Below are positions 1 through 10,270 of a DNA stretch of 64,000 nucleotides, in pieces. Each line of letters opens with the position of its first letter. Within the stretch, counting starts at the first letter, position 1. The notes under the pieces are model-generated. The model was not told the DNA's origin, ran no database searches, and worked only from the letters and a program-made list of their open reading frames with translations. The position numbers and the translations under genes are program-made. Source of the stretch: Agrocybe praecox (Eukaryota; Basidiomycota; Agaricomycetes; Agaricales; Agrocybaceae); NCBI GenBank assembly GCA_964017145.1, contig OZ024842.1, forward strand, positions 4,526,001-4,590,000, written 5' to 3'.

Positions 1-1128
1 TGCTTTGAGCTGTCGAGGGACTGTCCGACGCCGTGAATGATTGGTACACAGATGTCACTCCCCAGGTTACATGCAACACATAAGAGCAGAAGTGACCGGT
101 CATCTTTATAATAGTGTGGCAGCTCATTCAAAAATACCTGTTGTACATATTCTTGGTGTTGTTTCTCTATTACGGCCCAGCGCTCATCTAAAGGGGCCTG
201 CGCGCAAATTAAGGAAATTAACATCAAATAAAGATTTCTTTCCTTACCATGCATGCACAGAATGGAAGCCGGAACCAAAATACAAATTTTCGGAGGTCCA
301 TAGGAAGGGTATGACTTTTAAGTTCCCTCTGGGATCTTATTTCCCTCGATATATGGTCGATAAATGAAAAGTTCTCAGCGCTATGGATTAGCGAAGTTGA
401 GCTCTGGCATAGCGGAAGTTCCCTTGTAATGAATTCCTCAAGGCGATTCAGAGGCAAGGATTCGTGGCCGGGATCTGAAACAATTGAGTTTGTCATGTTC
501 TGGGAACACTCTTACCTTTGACCACATATTGAATTATATTTGCAATATGCTGTGATCTGTATGTATCAATGTCAAGGAATTGGTCTCCGGACCTCACGGG
601 GTCGAGAAGGAAGTCATGAAGTGAAGTGTGTAGGATTTTCACGACCTCAAAGTCCCTGTCAAGCCAGCTAGAAAAAAACTTTTTAATAGGGACAATGGCC
701 CCTAGATCACAGACCAAAATCTCGAGCTCTCCCGGCTCCAAAGACATAAAGGAGGATATGACAGGATTTCCCTGATCTAATACACGATGTGAGAAGATAC
801 TAAGCATATATAAAACGCGTGCTCGATCTGCAACAGAACGGAGGATCATTGTATATAGCGCATCCAATTGCCCAAAGGGCAAGTCACCTTGAGCCGGTCG
901 TAGATTATTCACCATATCAAGGCGGTGATTGGGCCGATGGCTGATAGATTGAACGTAACGAAGGACCGTTGCCGCATAAATGAATTGCCCGGACGATTTT
1001 CTGACGATTTCTTCCAGAATATCGTCGGATGGCCAAGAAGCAGGGATTAGAGATTTAAATCGATGATTGTGACAGACCCCGTCCTGCGGATAGGCCGAGC
1101 GAAAAGCGTCCACATCAAAAGCGTCCAC
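1..1128 (-). CDS. NACHT-type STAND NTPase fragment, partial, continues beyond left edge
   Basis: Reads as the middle and C-terminal part of the NACHT-domain STAND proteins that are greatly expanded in mushrooms. Three open blocks with matching phases are visible: 1128-516, 474-248 and 197-1, separated by 41- and 50-bp GT-AG introns; the last block is still open at base 1. The first block has the segment that usually follows the NACHT domain (SWPSDDILEEIVRKSSGQ, FIYAATVLRYV, later LHTSLHDFLLD). The nucleotide-binding P-loop and Walker B that should lie upstream are not found in 1129-2640, so the gene is either 5'-truncated or has unrecognised exons there. The role of such proteins is thought to be self/non-self recognition; for this fragment that is only inference. 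Confidence 0.6.
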
Positions 1129-2640
1129 CGTAAGACTATGGCAGACATAACATTAAACCATAAGATAAAGGGGAACTACTGACAAAAATTAGCGATGTGC
1201 TTATCCCAACAGGTATTAGTTGAACGTACGCTTTTACCGTCTGCACGAGGCTCTGGGAGTATAACACGCAGGATTAAAAGCACAGAGACGCCCGCTTCCT
1301 ACAAGTATGGCACGACCGAGTGAGAGCATAATCAACAGAACCAAGCAACCAGATCGAGGAGAACCGGTGAGGACGTTGAAGGAGACAGTCATAAGGAAGG
1401 TTCTAGAGAAAGATTGGTGCTCGACGCATATAAACGCATTTTCAAGAGATGATCTAGCGTAGCCGTAATTCCAACCAAGGAGATAGCTTTGAAAGACGCA
1501 AAGCAGAAGTTCGAGGGTTTTATGTGAGAGTAGCAAGAGGTGTAGCAGGTTATTTAGTACCGTTTGAACCCAGATTGATAAAGGTCCAGTTTCCACGATT
1601 CGACTTTGTCATCGATGCCGATATTCTGGACTGGCAGGGACGTACACCATTTCTAGAAACCACTAGTAAGCGGAAAGGCTAAATCAAGCGAACGAAAATA
1701 CGGGGTGAAAAGAGGATAAGCCACGGTGTATGAGCCCAGGCTTACGCCGGCCATCTTTTTGTCATCCGCACTTTCAGAACTCCGTAGCGTCCTTCCTTCT
1801 TTCGTGAGCGGACGCACGTTCGAACGTTCAAGAGCCTTTCTTACGACACTACTCGCCAATCCTATGTCCCGGCTGACTAGAATGCTTTGTATTTTTCAGG
1901 GTTTACAAGCAAGCGATGACGGTCCAGTCATTACGAAAAACGGAATAGACGGTATGGCCATAGTTGAACGTTATGCCTTATCGTTGATGTGGTCGTCTAT
2001 TTACAACGGGAAAAGCAATATCTGAGTCGGTATCTTCCATCTTTCGAATGATATGTCCTTCCGTTCGTTCTAAGTGAAATGAATAATAGATGAGAGGAAG
2101 ACGAAGTAAAGGTAATAATCCACAAACCTCGAGTTCGACTAAGTTTCCTTCGGCAACAAAGATTTCTATCGATTTCCTTACTTTGGTCCCATTTATCGCG
2201 CCGAATATAGCACCATGTTGAATACACGCAATGGACGGCATAGTAAATCAGATTCCAACTTTGTCGCGTGTGGCTTGGATTGTTCTGCAGTTTGGCCCAA
2301 AGAAATTCACTAGGAAAAATTTTACGCAGGGAGAAACTCTGGGAGTAAAGGAGAAGTGGGAAGTCGGGAGAAAGCGTAGCGAAAGGGATGAGTGGGTGGT
2401 AATAGAAAGGAAGGAAGGGAAGGAAAATTGATGACGCATCTAGCTGACAAAGTTTGCACACCCACGCATGTGTGGGCGTCAGTCACACGCATTTTGGCGC
2501 CAAAGGTCAACCACATTGCCGGAGACCCAGAAGACTCATTTCCCGTTAATTTTATGCTCAGAAGACCTGCAGTAGAAGAAGTAATGTTAATTTCCTGTAC
2601 AAAAGTGACGTAAGTAAAGAGCTTGGTATCTTTGATCCGG
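1129..2640. other. Intergenic, no supported gene
   Basis: About 1.5 kb between the NACHT-like fragment and a short repeat. Several short reading frames exist on both strands (for example 1234-1596 minus and 1997-2461 minus), but none shows a recognisable motif, convincing exon chain or paralogue in the window. Confidence 0.5.
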
Positions 2641-2700
2641 TGTGGCAGTGCAACCTGACGACTGCCTGATCCGTCGCAATGCAGATTAGATTAGATCTGT
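2641..2700 (+). repeat. Head of dispersed TGTGGCAG/GATTAGATTAGAT repeat, copy 1
   Basis: Begins TGTGGCAGTGCAACC and contains GATTAGATTAGATC near its end. The same two blocks recur at 14128-14177, 20487-20654, 29441-29480, 36044-36166, 36975-37117 and 55913-55970. Only the first ~60 bp of the family is recognisable here; the 3' end seen in the longer copies is missing. Confidence 0.65.
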
Positions 2701-2871
2701 TCATCTGTACCACTTCCATCTTATGAGTAGCCAAGCAGAAAATGGACCCATATTTGACTGATCCATCTACGAGAAGAGAATTCGCATTAATTCTTGCGCA
2801 AGAAATGTTGGTTACATTACTAGAGCTTTATTACATCAAGGTTGAAATTGAAATTCGATGTTCCTATTATT

Positions 2872-4653
2872 CTACTCTCGTTCCAGACCAACTGGGCACC
2901 CGTATACGTACTCCGTAACCTTTCTGCTCCATGGGTTCCTCCAGTACACTTCGAGGCCGGGAAATTCGTTAATCAACGCCGCGAGTCTGATGACATCCAC
3001 TGGCTCATTCATCAATTTGATAGCAGGCAAGTTGATTTTCCGCATTTCATAGTACCTCAGCAGGTAATGCAGCCAGTACGTTGTAGTATCCTTCAAATTC
3101 CAGGGACTCCAAGTGGAAAATATGTCTGTTTTCAGCGTGCGAAGATTTTTGAAAGGAAAGGGAGAGTCAACGGAATGAAATTCTATGCTGTAGTCAATAT
3201 ATTCCTCGTCATCGTAACCCTCGTCATCTTCGTCGTTCTCTGGAAATAGCTGACTTGCTAATACCCAGTCTTTGCATAAGGAAGGAATGAAATTATCGAT
3301 GGCGAGTTCCGAGACAAAGCGCAAAGCTTGGAGAAGCGGGGTGTATAGTAAAAAATGTTTTTTTATGCGCAGCTCGCGAGCGTATAGAATATTTAACGAT
3401 CCAACAGACCTCAGTACAGCGAGGCGTGCAAATTTTGCATATAAGGGCTCGGAAATGATTTCCAGAATGCGACGACTGGGGATTTCGTTGAGAACTATTG
3501 TGAGTGAAAATCTATATGGGGATCCGTTGAAATTTATGCAAAGTTCGTCGTCTGTGAAGAGGGTCAGGCCGAGCGAGGCCAATCGTAGTGAGCTCTCGAG
3601 TGGTGGTCGTAAAAGACTGTTTAATTGTGTGCAGAGCTTGTCAAGGAGCTCTATTATGATCGTTGGCTCCATGTTAACGTCGATTGTTGCTGTAACTGAT
3701 ATATCGCATTTGTGGGCCTTGATTCCTGTTTTAACAAGGAAGTAGACGTATTGCGAGAGCGACATTCTTAATCTCAGTCTGGTAAGTTCAGACAAAGAGA
3801 TTATATCGCGGATTTGGCTGAAATCGAGCTGGGGACTTATTTCTTCCCCAGTGAGGGAGACCGTGGAAACCTGGAGCGTCTGAAGAAGGGGTGTATCCGG
3901 TAGGATTTGCATGAGTCGAGCAAACGAAACACCATCGGAGATCCCAAGGTCCAATTCATGAAGTCCTTGATACCAGGCATTTCCCAAGCTCAAATTTGGC
4001 AGGTAGTTGGTCTCGAGTCGTCGAAGTTTTGGTGCATGATCCGCGAATAAAGGAACCTTTCCCCCTTGGAGAGTCTTAAAATTTGTATATCGACTGGAAT
4101 GCAAATACCATTCCCCGACCGTTACTACGCGAACGAACTGGAGTAATGGGGCCGGCCGTTGGAAGGAATTCAATGTTTCCTCCATAACTTCTCTCATCTG
4201 CGGCGAAATATCGATCTCCAGCCTTTCGACTCTGTGCCATGAGTTATTTATGATATCGGCAAACAGCGCCTTCAGGGTACTCCACCTCTCCTCCCCACAA
4301 TGGTTGCAACTTCTGCGAAAATCTATCCACAGTGGTGATGAGCTGCTTCTTCGGTAGACCTGTTCCGCCCATTCTGAATGTTGAATACAATCCAGAACCA
4401 TGAGCTTCCCCCATACTGCGGATGATCCCAAGAGCGTTCGGCTCCATTCACGACACACATGCGAACAGCGGCGAATAGTGTGCAATCGAGTACGTGCCGG
4501 CTCGTCCTTACTACAAGCGATCATGTCAAAGATCGTCCATAGAATGTCCTGGTTGAGGAAATCCTGGTTGAGGAATGGTGTTAATACGGCCGTATAAGAT
4601 ATAGGCTCAGTGTTACTTGTATGAGACTGGCGCTCGTCGCATGTGGGTACCAT
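2872..4653 (-). CDS. F-box domain protein
   Basis: Single-exon protein of 593 residues. Residues ~30-85 form an F-box-like domain (QDILWTIFDMIACSKDE, then RRCSHVCREWSRTLL and SSAVWGKL), the standard arrangement in the large F-box family of mushrooms. The rest is leucine-rich and irregular, probably a solenoid that binds a substrate, with an acidic patch (DEDDEGYDDEEY) about 110 residues from the end. F-box proteins normally connect a substrate to an SCF ubiquitin ligase through Skp1; the substrate here is unknown. A five-residue tandem duplication (FLNQD twice) sits just before the F-box. The first in-frame ATG of a long open frame was chosen as start; no intron is needed. Confidence 0.8.
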   Translation of the reverse strand: MVPTCDERQSHTSNTEPISYTAVLTPFLNQDFLNQDILWTIFDMIACSKDEPARTRLHTIRRCSHVCREWSRTLLGSSAVWGKLMVLDCIQHSEWAEQVYRRSSSSPLWIDFRRSCNHCGEERWSTLKALFADIINNSWHRVERLEIDISPQMREVMEETLNSFQRPAPLLQFVRVVTVGEWYLHSSRYTNFKTLQGGKVPLFADHAPKLRRLETNYLPNLSLGNAWYQGLHELDLGISDGVSFARLMQILPDTPLLQTLQVSTVSLTGEEISPQLDFSQIRDIISLSELTRLRLRMSLSQYVYFLVKTGIKAHKCDISVTATIDVNMEPTIIIELLDKLCTQLNSLLRPPLESSLRLASLGLTLFTDDELCINFNGSPYRFSLTIVLNEIPSRRILEIISEPLYAKFARLAVLRSVGSLNILYARELRIKKHFLLYTPLLQALRFVSELAIDNFIPSLCKDWVLASQLFPENDEDDEGYDDEEYIDYSIEFHSVDSPFPFKNLRTLKTDIFSTWSPWNLKDTTTYWLHYLLRYYEMRKINLPAIKLMNEPVDVIRLAALINEFPGLEVYWRNPWSRKVTEYVYGCPVGLERE

Positions 4654-5433
4654 GGTGATGAAGGAGAGAGGTTAAGAGTGTGGGCCTCAATGACGCTCTT
4701 ATCGCCGATTGGTTACTAATCATGTCTGATGTGATGTGATGTGTCTTATTGCAACTGGACATCTTTAGCGTCCTATTTTAAATTCGGACAATCTCATAAC
4801 ATAGGGATATCGCACACAGTGGACTAGTTTAATTCATTATCCAAGAACGTCTTTCTCCATGAGTATATAACAAGTGAATACTAGGGAGAAGTCTTGTGGG
4901 TATTTGAACGTCGGACATTGAGTATTTGAAACCCTGGTTGTATTCTTACGAGAGTGTCACCACGCTCAGATAAAAGGGAAGTAATCATATACGGGCAGAA
5001 TTAAAGATCTTAGCTTGCTAGTGGTGTCTAGCGCTCCCAGCACAACTTAAGTTTTATGATGTATCAATATTCTTGACGAAGTGGAGCTGCGGACACGACA
5101 AATGGATGACGCGAGCCATAATCAGCATAACACGAAGTTATAAATAAGTACTTGGGAATTGGAACACGTCATATAAAGGATCCACCTTGTACACACTCGC
5201 AATCATATGACACGATCTACAGGTGTACAGGTTCGCTGACGCTATGTGGCTCGTGTTGATACATACTCATCAAAGCAGGGTCCCTTTCATATCTCAGTCG
5301 GTATCTTGGGTGACAGATGATGCGCCGTATCGAAATTTTTTGATTATCAAGATTCGAGGATATCAAGTTGGCATTCTGATCATCATGACAACACTCGATA
5401 AATACCTTGTAATACACCTGCTTCATCCCCCTC
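4654..5433. other. Intergenic, nothing recognised
   Basis: About 780 bp upstream of both the F-box gene (minus strand) and the secreted protein gene (plus strand). It must hold both promoters. I see no clear TATA box, repeat or RNA gene in it. Confidence 0.5.
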
Positions 5434-5929
5434 ATGGTGCGAATTATGCCGTTTACGCTGCTTGGACTATTTGCCGGCATAACACTTCGTGTTTTCGCCG
5501 GACCCTCACCGGTCAGTAATAAAAGCTACCTCCTCTTTATGCGTCGCCATATGTCCACCTTTGTCCACCTTTTAGACGCGTGGCCTCTCCAATCGCTCTG
5601 AGATTCTGCATTGGCTCGCAACCACAGATGCCAATATCACATATATGGGTGACCACAACGATGGTGGCATCGAACGTCGGGACACCGCGATGATTGTATA
5701 TTGCGACACCCTACATTTCAACTTCTGCCAAGGGAATTGTGTTGTATACACTGGGCCTCCGACCACCTGCCTGAATGTCACAGGCACTCAATGCCTAGCC
5801 GCAACAAATAACGCGATGTTCTGTGCCACGGACAGCTGTACGGGAGCCTGTCATATATTTGAGCCCTGTGGAACTCGGTTGGATAATGGATTTTGTTATA
5901 CACCCGGAACTATATCTGTTCTTATATGA
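5434..5929 (+). CDS. Small secreted cysteine-rich protein
   Basis: Two exons, 5434-5515 and 5628-5929, joined across a 112-bp GT-AG intron with matching phase (1+2). The product is ~127 residues. It opens with a hydrophobic signal peptide (MPFTLLGLFAGITLRVFA; an in-frame ATG at 5446 is an equally good start). The mature part has ten cysteines (YC, FC, NC, TC, QC, FC, SC, AC, PC, FC), which suggests five disulphides, and the conserved-looking end CGTRLDNGFCYTPGT. Similar small secreted proteins of unknown function are common in mushroom secretomes. The same protein end recurs in decayed form at about 6605, so this 3' end has been duplicated. Confidence 0.65.
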
Positions 5930-6159
5930 AATCAGTATTCATACTAGTACGTCCGTATTTGAATGAACTTAGTGTCCAGAACCGAGCTACTTGGATAGAT
6001 GCTGATCAATGGATATTAGACTTTCTTGGTGTCTTGAAATCTTTGTGTAATATCAACTAGTAGAACAATACGTGATAAATTTGTTGAGTATATGCATTCC
6101 ATGACTACCATCTGATTCTATTTGTATCATATTGATCCCTATGGCTGCAAGTCACGAGT

Positions 6160-6590
6160 ATAACGACTGGGCTGAGCTCTACTGATGGTAGTATAAACAA
6201 GCAGTAAATTAACCACTTCCTCCTTATTTTCCGATCTATTCCCATCCAACACTCCACTATTTTTATGTACTGTAATAGCGGTTGGTTATTTCTGAAATGT
6301 AGTTCGCGGAAGAGAGAACTTGCTACATCCTCCCGTTAATTTCTACGCTGGGAAATCTTCTTTTTTTCTATACGGTCCTGGGAACCAGAATAGATCTCTA
6401 GAGCAAAAATCTGTGGAATATTGGTGTCCCTGACTGGTCTTGACTCGAGTCGATTGTCTTAACTGCGATCCCTTGCTCTCGTTCCAACTCTCTTAAGAAA
6501 AAAAACCTTTAGCCTTGCTACTTATGGTAACCCCGAGCTCTACTGATAGTATGATGCGCCCATAAACTTGAGGGGTGCGGGTGTGAGTGT
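6160..6590 (-). pseudogene. Decayed copy of membrane-glycoprotein C-terminal tail
   Basis: This stretch repeats, with many changes, the 3' end of the neighbouring glycoprotein gene. The segment around 6165-6300 matches 6885-6985, including the reverse complement of the LPPVY-coding region and the following acidic and basic stretch. The segment 6520-6590 matches the region near 7330-7350. No open frame survives. Just to its right, about 6605-6690 repeats the 3' end and downstream DNA of the small secreted protein (5890-6000). Together these show a tandem duplication of about 700 bp whose left copy has decayed. Confidence 0.55.
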
Positions 6591-6821
6591 TCGTTTTGTT
6601 ACACATCTGACACCGGAAGCTATATCTGTTCTAGTGTAAAACTTGTTCTTCATAAAATCAAACCGAACTACTTAGATGCATGCTTATTTTGCAGTGTGAG
6701 AAAGATAAATATTAGAATCTTGTTGTGCCTGTTACGGGCTGAGCTGGTGTGCAGTCTGGGCGGGATAGTGGAAAAGTGTGTAAAAAACATATGTGACTGA
6801 GTATATATTGCCTGATTCATA

Positions 6822-8452
6822 TCACATTTCCTCGGTATCACGACGTTCTCCATGCCTACGACTTGTATTACTGTTGGTCCAAGCCCCACTGATGGAGGTA
6901 TATACCGGTGGTAAATCGATAACTTCTTCCTCATCTTCCGACCTATTCCCATCCACTACTCCACCATCTTCATGTACTATATACCGTACATGTACACCTC
7001 TTTCTCCTCTTTGAGGCTGTGCTTCACTGCCAGTCTCCAATGTAGGCGACGTCGGACCCTCCTGAGATATGGCTTGAGGGTGAGAGGACTTGCTGCTCTG
7101 TTCCCGCTGGAACTGCTGGTTCTGCTGCCCAGAATTTCTCTTTCCAATCCTGTGTCGTGGGAGTGAGAATAAGTCTCTGGAGCGAAAAATACGCGGAAAG
7201 TAGGGTGCCACGTCAATTTCGGATTGTCTTCTGCGATACCTTGCTCGCCGTACAAGGCAAAGTCCGATCAGAAGAATGAAGCAGGCCACTGAAATGGTGG
7301 CACTGATTGCTGCTACAGTAGCCCTGCTGATATGATGCGCCCGTAATGGGGGTACTTGGGGCTGTTGTCTATCTGATGGTATGAGTGTGGTCACCGATGC
7401 CGTGGTTGAACATGCAGATGGGGATTGTGTCACACTAGGGATAGCATCGAGGCTGATCCCATTCGTTGTATTCTGGACAACAATTTGCTGCGCAGTGATG
7501 ATTGTCCCATTCACTGTGTTTCCAAGCCCTGGTTCATTGAGGACTAGGTGAATGCGATGCAATCCAGGACATAATGGCGGCGTCTGGACGAGTAGTTGCC
7601 ATTCCAGGAACATATATCCCGATGAAGAACTACCTCGTGTAAAGTAAATAGGTGGGCCATCGTCTATAGTATAAGACATTGAGGACATCGCCCCGGGAGG
7701 AATTGCCAATGTGCAATATATACCTATAGAAATTCCTTTGTGTGTATGTTGAATAGTCAGTAACGCGAACAGGTTTCAAATTCATTAAGTGGAATAAGCC
7801 TACCATTAAATTGAAAATCCATACTTTCCCCAGGATTCTGGAGGAACTGCTGATTTTGTGAAAGGATGGTTAATCCGTTAGGTCCTTGTGCAGGCTGATA
7901 TGCTACATCCACACCGGATTCGGGGAATGTCGTAGGGACGTAGGATAACGCATCAAATGATGTTTCTGAACTGAGGCCAACTTCAAGAGTGTGTGTGCCG
8001 GCAAATAATGTTTGATTATTAAAACATGCCACGCCCGATGCCCCAATATTCCCGATGACCATAGGAGCGCCGTCCACATTACAAGAAGAGATTTGTTCGT
8101 TGAAATCTGTATTTGTCGTAAAGAAAAAGACGCTAACATCGGTTCCTAATCGACTCATGTTAATTTATCAGCTGGTAAAGGAGTTTCCCAGCTAACCATC
8201 AAAAGTATATGTTAAGGACGCGGCGCCGGTGTTTGTGTGCAAAGTACCATACCATGGTGAATGTGCAACTTGCGGGAAAAGCGACGGCTTAGTGGCAAGA
8301 TCGGTGGAGAGGTTTGTCTGGGGAGGCTGCCAATCGCCTTGATATAGTATCCCTGGGTCACTATCATCTACAAAAATCCATTGAGTTGTGTTAGCGACTA
8401 GAGCGGGGAGAGACATTGACAGATACACTGCCGTTATCCTATATGCACACAT
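6822..8452 (-). CDS. Single-pass membrane glycoprotein, paralogue 1
   Basis: Three exons, 8452-8197, 8145-7804 and 7735-6822, with introns of 51 and 68 bp and consistent phases; product 503 residues. It has a short N-terminal hydrophobic stretch, then the family signature IFVDDSDPGILYQGDW, two beta-rich extracellular segments with N-glycosylation sites, a Ser/Thr/Pro-rich linker, one transmembrane helix (AAISATISVACFILLIGLCL) followed by an arginine stop-transfer, and a long cytoplasmic tail. The tail ends with VHEDGG, an acidic run and DLPPVY. Both are shared with paralogues 3 and 4. This architecture is common and unnamed in Agaricomycetes; function unknown. PPxY motifs usually bind WW domains such as those of Rsp5/Nedd4 ligases, so regulated endocytosis is a reasonable inference. 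Confidence 0.75.
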
Positions 8453-8749
8453 TTTATAATGACCTTGTGTATCTGCGAAATGTCATCTCCCGAGTTGAGC
8501 TGCAAGCTATGTTATAAGATGTGCCAACTCTAGACTATATTTATTGTGCGTTGAGTTTCACTGTCAACCGATCAACATAACTAATTATCCAGGGCCAGGG
8601 ACGATCAGCATACCTAGAATAATTTTTCCTGAAGGCCCATCATAATAAAACGATGATCATGCTAATGAAATAATTGAACTCGGGTATTGATAAAAAACGT
8701 TCATGTTCTACTACTCGGGAGCTTACAGTCTTGATCGCCGAACGCTACT

Positions 8750-8915
8750 CGTTTTTAAAATGGTACTTATAAGCCGGTGGCAACGAAATCTAATCTGTAG
8801 ACTCTTCGACTTCGGTCTTTTCGGAATCACTACTATGACCGTCATACATGAGTACTCTGGACTGCTGCGTGGTTGATGATCTGAGACTATTGGCTTCAGC
8901 GCCATTTAGCCGTTC
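8750..8915 (-). pseudogene. Lost C-terminal tail of paralogue 2
   Basis: Directly downstream of the stop of paralogue 2 there is an out-of-frame remnant of the family tail. In one frame the strand reads a SRVLMYDG segment, an acidic run (SEKTEVEESTD), a stop, then ISLPPAYKY. This lines up with the HEDGG, acidic and SLPPVYSS segments of paralogue 3. The conserved tail was therefore present and has been cut off by frameshift and nonsense changes. Confidence 0.5.
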
Positions 8916-8921
8916 TGTTCC

Positions 8922-10270
8922 CTATTTGTTAAACTGGGACCTCCAATTTCTAGAACATATAAAAATACCTGTTGAATCATGGTGAATTCCGTTTAATTTA
9001 GACCTTGAGAAATTCTGCGCCCATTGGAGTCGCCTTTTGGTGTTCGGAAGAAATGGAAAAGGCGATATTATGTCTTTCATAGCCCCGTCAATTGTTTTTC
9101 TTCTTCGAAAGAACCGTCTGATAAGACATAATGCAAGAATGAGTATTATTAAAGTCGCCACTGCCGCGCTCACTATAATAGCAATGAGCGTGACTTTGTT
9201 TAAATGATCGCTTCCATTGATATTATCCTTGGGGGATGGAAAAGAGGTCGGCGAGGGTTGTGAACTTGTGTGTGATATAGGCGGTACAGAGTCGAGGCTA
9301 TGTGTTGAATTCTGGACAATGATCAGTTGAGGTGTGATACTTGTGGCATTTCTGGAAGGCTCGACATTAAGTAGAGTCATTTGTAGTGTATGCGATCCAG
9401 GAGATAGTTGGGGTGTTTGTACAATAAGCTGCCATTCACTGACGAAGTGTCCAGACTTGATAGGACTCGTTAACGTGAAGTTTGATGGCTGAGCTTCGTC
9501 CACGAAGTATGAAAGAGATGCTGTGGCTCCATGCAGAAATGATAATCTTCCGTACAAGCCGACTGAAGAGCCTATTACGGACCAGTGTTCCTCAGGCTTA
9601 GGACACACCCAATTAAACATGCAACTCACCATGAAAATCAAACTGAAGTCTATGACCCGGCATCTTCATCTTTGTTCTGTTTAGTGTGATAATAGGTAGG
9701 CCAGCAGACTCGTTGTGCGCATAATACGCCGTATCGACTCCAGATAACGACATTGATAAGGGCATATAGAACAGGCCATCGAACGAAACGGCTTCATGCC
9801 CAAAAGTAATTTCCAGGTTGTGGTTCCCAGCCTGAAGTGTGGCATTATTGAAGCAAATTTGTCCTTCCGCAACGGATTGGATGGTTTGCTTGACACCATC
9901 AACTACGCATGAAGTTACTGCGGAAACGTTCGCGGCCTGGATCACTGCTCTCACGGCAGTCCCTTTTTTGCCCATGCGCTCAGAGACCGTAGTCTTGGGA
10001 TGACAAAGGATACAATTACTCACCTTCAAATGGAAATTGAAAGCCTGAAACCCCTGTACTTGTATGTGTTGTCCCGTACCATGGTGTGTGCTTCTGTTGT
10101 GGATAAGATAACGCAGTAAAATCGGTTGATATCCCTTCAGAAGCAATCCATTGTCCTGCGTATATAATCCTTGCGTCCGAATCGTCCACAAAGATTGAAG
10201 GTTCTACGAGTCCTGTGTTCATCTGAGTGACGGGAAGGAGAAAATAGTAGCGAGGTGCTTGGAAATCCAT
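8922..10270 (-). CDS. Single-pass membrane glycoprotein, paralogue 2, truncated tail
   Basis: Three exons, 10270-10024, 9962-9630 and 9571-8922, with introns of 61 and 58 bp at the same positions and phases as in paralogues 1, 3 and 4; product ~409 residues. The extracellular part keeps the signature IFVDDSDARIIYAGQW, the FNNATLQAGNHNLEITF block and EWQLIVQTPQLSPGSHTL. A transmembrane helix (TLIAIIVSAAVATLIILILA) and an RRFFRRRK stop-transfer follow. No clear N-terminal signal peptide is seen; the helix may act as signal-anchor. The frame ends 68 residues after the helix, before the HEDGG and LPPxY motifs of its paralogues, whose remnants lie just downstream. It may still make a membrane protein without a regulated tail, or may be an early pseudogene. 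Confidence 0.65.

Noticed and set aside
1234..1596. 120-codon minus-strand frame as N-terminal NACHT exon
   Set aside because: No P-loop or other NACHT motif, and it does not join in a sensible way to the block at 1128.
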